The translations under genes and the position numbers were made by a program. This document shows positions 5,192 to 5,697 of a stretch of 5,697 nucleotides of DNA, one piece after another. Location: the NCBI GenBank assembly GCA_002451055.1, contig DKBD01000238.1:1-5697 (forward strand), given 5' to 3'. The notes under the pieces are model-generated. The model had not been told where the DNA came from. It searched no databases and was given only the letters and a program-made list of their open reading frames with translations. The number at the start of each line of letters is the position of its first letter. Position 1 is the first letter of the stretch. This stretch comes from Nitrospira sp. UBA6909 (lineage in GTDB: Bacteria; Nitrospirota; Nitrospiria; Nitrospirales; Nitrospiraceae).

Positions 5192-5258
5192 CTTACCCTA
5201 AGGGCCGAGCCTGATCCGTTGCCAGACCTTGTTCATGATGGTTCATGAATGATGTGAG

Positions 5259-5528
5259 CTATTGTGCATTACCGGCTTCTGGTTTGCCGCCGGCCGCTTC
5301 TATCTTTTCCAGGCAGTCGTTAAACGCCACTCTCCGCTGAATAAACGACCAAAATATTTTGTAGCGGTTCAGCATTTCCAATTCGGAAACATATTCGTTG
5401 CATTGTTTCTCTTTCCAGGGCTCTAAATTGGCCGGGGGCGCGCTCATGGCTATCCAGCCTCCGACTCCTCCGACGAGAAGAACCACAACCAGGCCAACAA
5501 TGATCATCGTTGAGTTTGAGCTTTTCAT
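5259..5528 (-). CDS. Small single-pass membrane or secreted protein of unknown function
   Basis: This 89-aa protein has a short polar start (MKSSNST), one strongly hydrophobic segment at about 8-28 and a roughly 60-residue soluble part. That part has two cysteines (Cys43, Cys72) in a helical, charged context (QCNEYVSELEMLNRYK; FNDCLEKIEAAGG), which could form a disulfide hairpin outside the cytoplasm. The hydrophobic segment is followed by AMSAPPA, so it could be an uncleaved anchor or a signal peptide cut near residue 30. I do not recognise the family. The start at 5528 has a GAGG ribosome site at 5534-5537, 5 nt upstream. The gene lies 73 nt downstream of tRNA-Leu on the same strand with no obvious terminator between, so read-through from the tRNA promoter is possible. 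It converges on the 57-aa ORF. Confidence 0.75.
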   Translation of the reverse strand: MKSSNSTMIIVGLVVVLLVGGVGGWIAMSAPPANLEPWKEKQCNEYVSELEMLNRYKIFWSFIQRRVAFNDCLEKIEAAGGKPEAGNAQ

Positions 5529-5601
5529 GAATCCCTCTCTGCGATACGTTGAAAATCGATCATCCCCTGCATCTTTCCGACACGAACGTCTTTGCTACTC
5601 A

Positions 5602-5691
5602 TGGTGCCGGAGGCCGGAATCGAACCGGCACGGGCCTTTTGAGCCCGAGGGATTTTAAGTCCCTTGCGTCTACCAATTCCGCCACTCCGGC
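5602..5691 (-). tRNA. tRNA-Leu(UAA), complete with encoded CCA
   Basis: All cloverleaf parts can be paired on the minus strand. The acceptor stem is GCCGGAG with CTCCGGC, the discriminator is A, and the CCA end is encoded at 5602-5604. The D-arm has GGCGGAATTGGTAGACGC. The anticodon stem AGGGA/TCCCT encloses the loop CTTAAAA, giving anticodon TAA (5655-5657). The long variable arm, CGGGC with GCCCG, is typical of class II tRNAs. The T-arm is GCCGG-TTCGATT-CCGGC. Length is 90 nt including CCA. It reads UUA and, by wobble, UUG leucine codons. Confidence 0.98.
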
Positions 5692-5697
5692 ATATTG

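Noticed and set aside
5231..5249. Tandem GTTCATGA copies 10 nt apart between the convergent genes
   Set aside because: Only two 8-nt copies occur, too little for a repeat array or an operator claim.
5602..5691. tRNA-Leu as an integration site for a mobile element
   Set aside because: No duplicated tRNA 3' end, integrase or phage-like gene is visible in the window.

Overview
The window comes from a moderately GC-rich bacterial chromosome with Shine-Dalgarno-led genes and sigma70-like promoters. The gene set (DUF423, surface-adhesin-E-like and dienelactone-hydrolase-like proteins, several small membrane proteins, a CCA-encoding tRNA) resembles what I know of Nitrospira-type genomes. That placement is an impression from protein style and cannot be proved here. 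No mobile element, CRISPR array, integrase or toxin-antitoxin pair is visible.

Layout. A Gfo/Idh/MocA oxidoreductase runs on the minus strand from 992 off the left edge. It is divergent from a plus-strand dienelactone-hydrolase-like gene (1087-1887). The 94-bp gap holds two back-to-back sigma70-type promoters whose -35 boxes form a palindrome. The plus-strand promoter predicts transcription starting almost at the ATG, so that mRNA may be leaderless. The hydrolase-like protein lacks the usual Cys nucleophile and Asp of its family. Nine bases later a secreted protein of unknown function follows (1897-2925), probably in the same operon. Convergent to it is a DUF423/YgdD membrane protein (2995-3405, minus). 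Then, on the minus strand, come a surface-adhesin-E-like secreted protein (3638-4078) and a membrane protein with a zinc-ribbon cysteine pair at each end (4194-4577). The latter carries a run of ten G in its coding strand.

Right third. Divergent from the zinc-ribbon gene, a small plus-strand ORF with a good ribosome site (4762-4884, 40 codons) meets an in-frame TGA. Convincing protein sequence continues in the same frame to 4968, so this is a nonsense-interrupted gene, or less likely a recoded one. A 57-codon ORF (5018-5191) follows and contains a perfect 10-bp inverted repeat inside its coding sequence. Convergent to it is an 89-aa single-pass membrane or secreted protein (5259-5528, minus), which lies just downstream of a complete tRNA-Leu(UAA) (5602-5691, minus).

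No shared pathway links these genes. The window is mostly ordinary accessory and housekeeping material. The points most worth a second look are the degenerate hydrolase with its possibly leaderless transcript, the interrupted small ORF, the G10 tract and the split zinc ribbon. No gene-free stretch exceeds 300 bases; the longest (3406-3637 and 4578-4761) are described as features.
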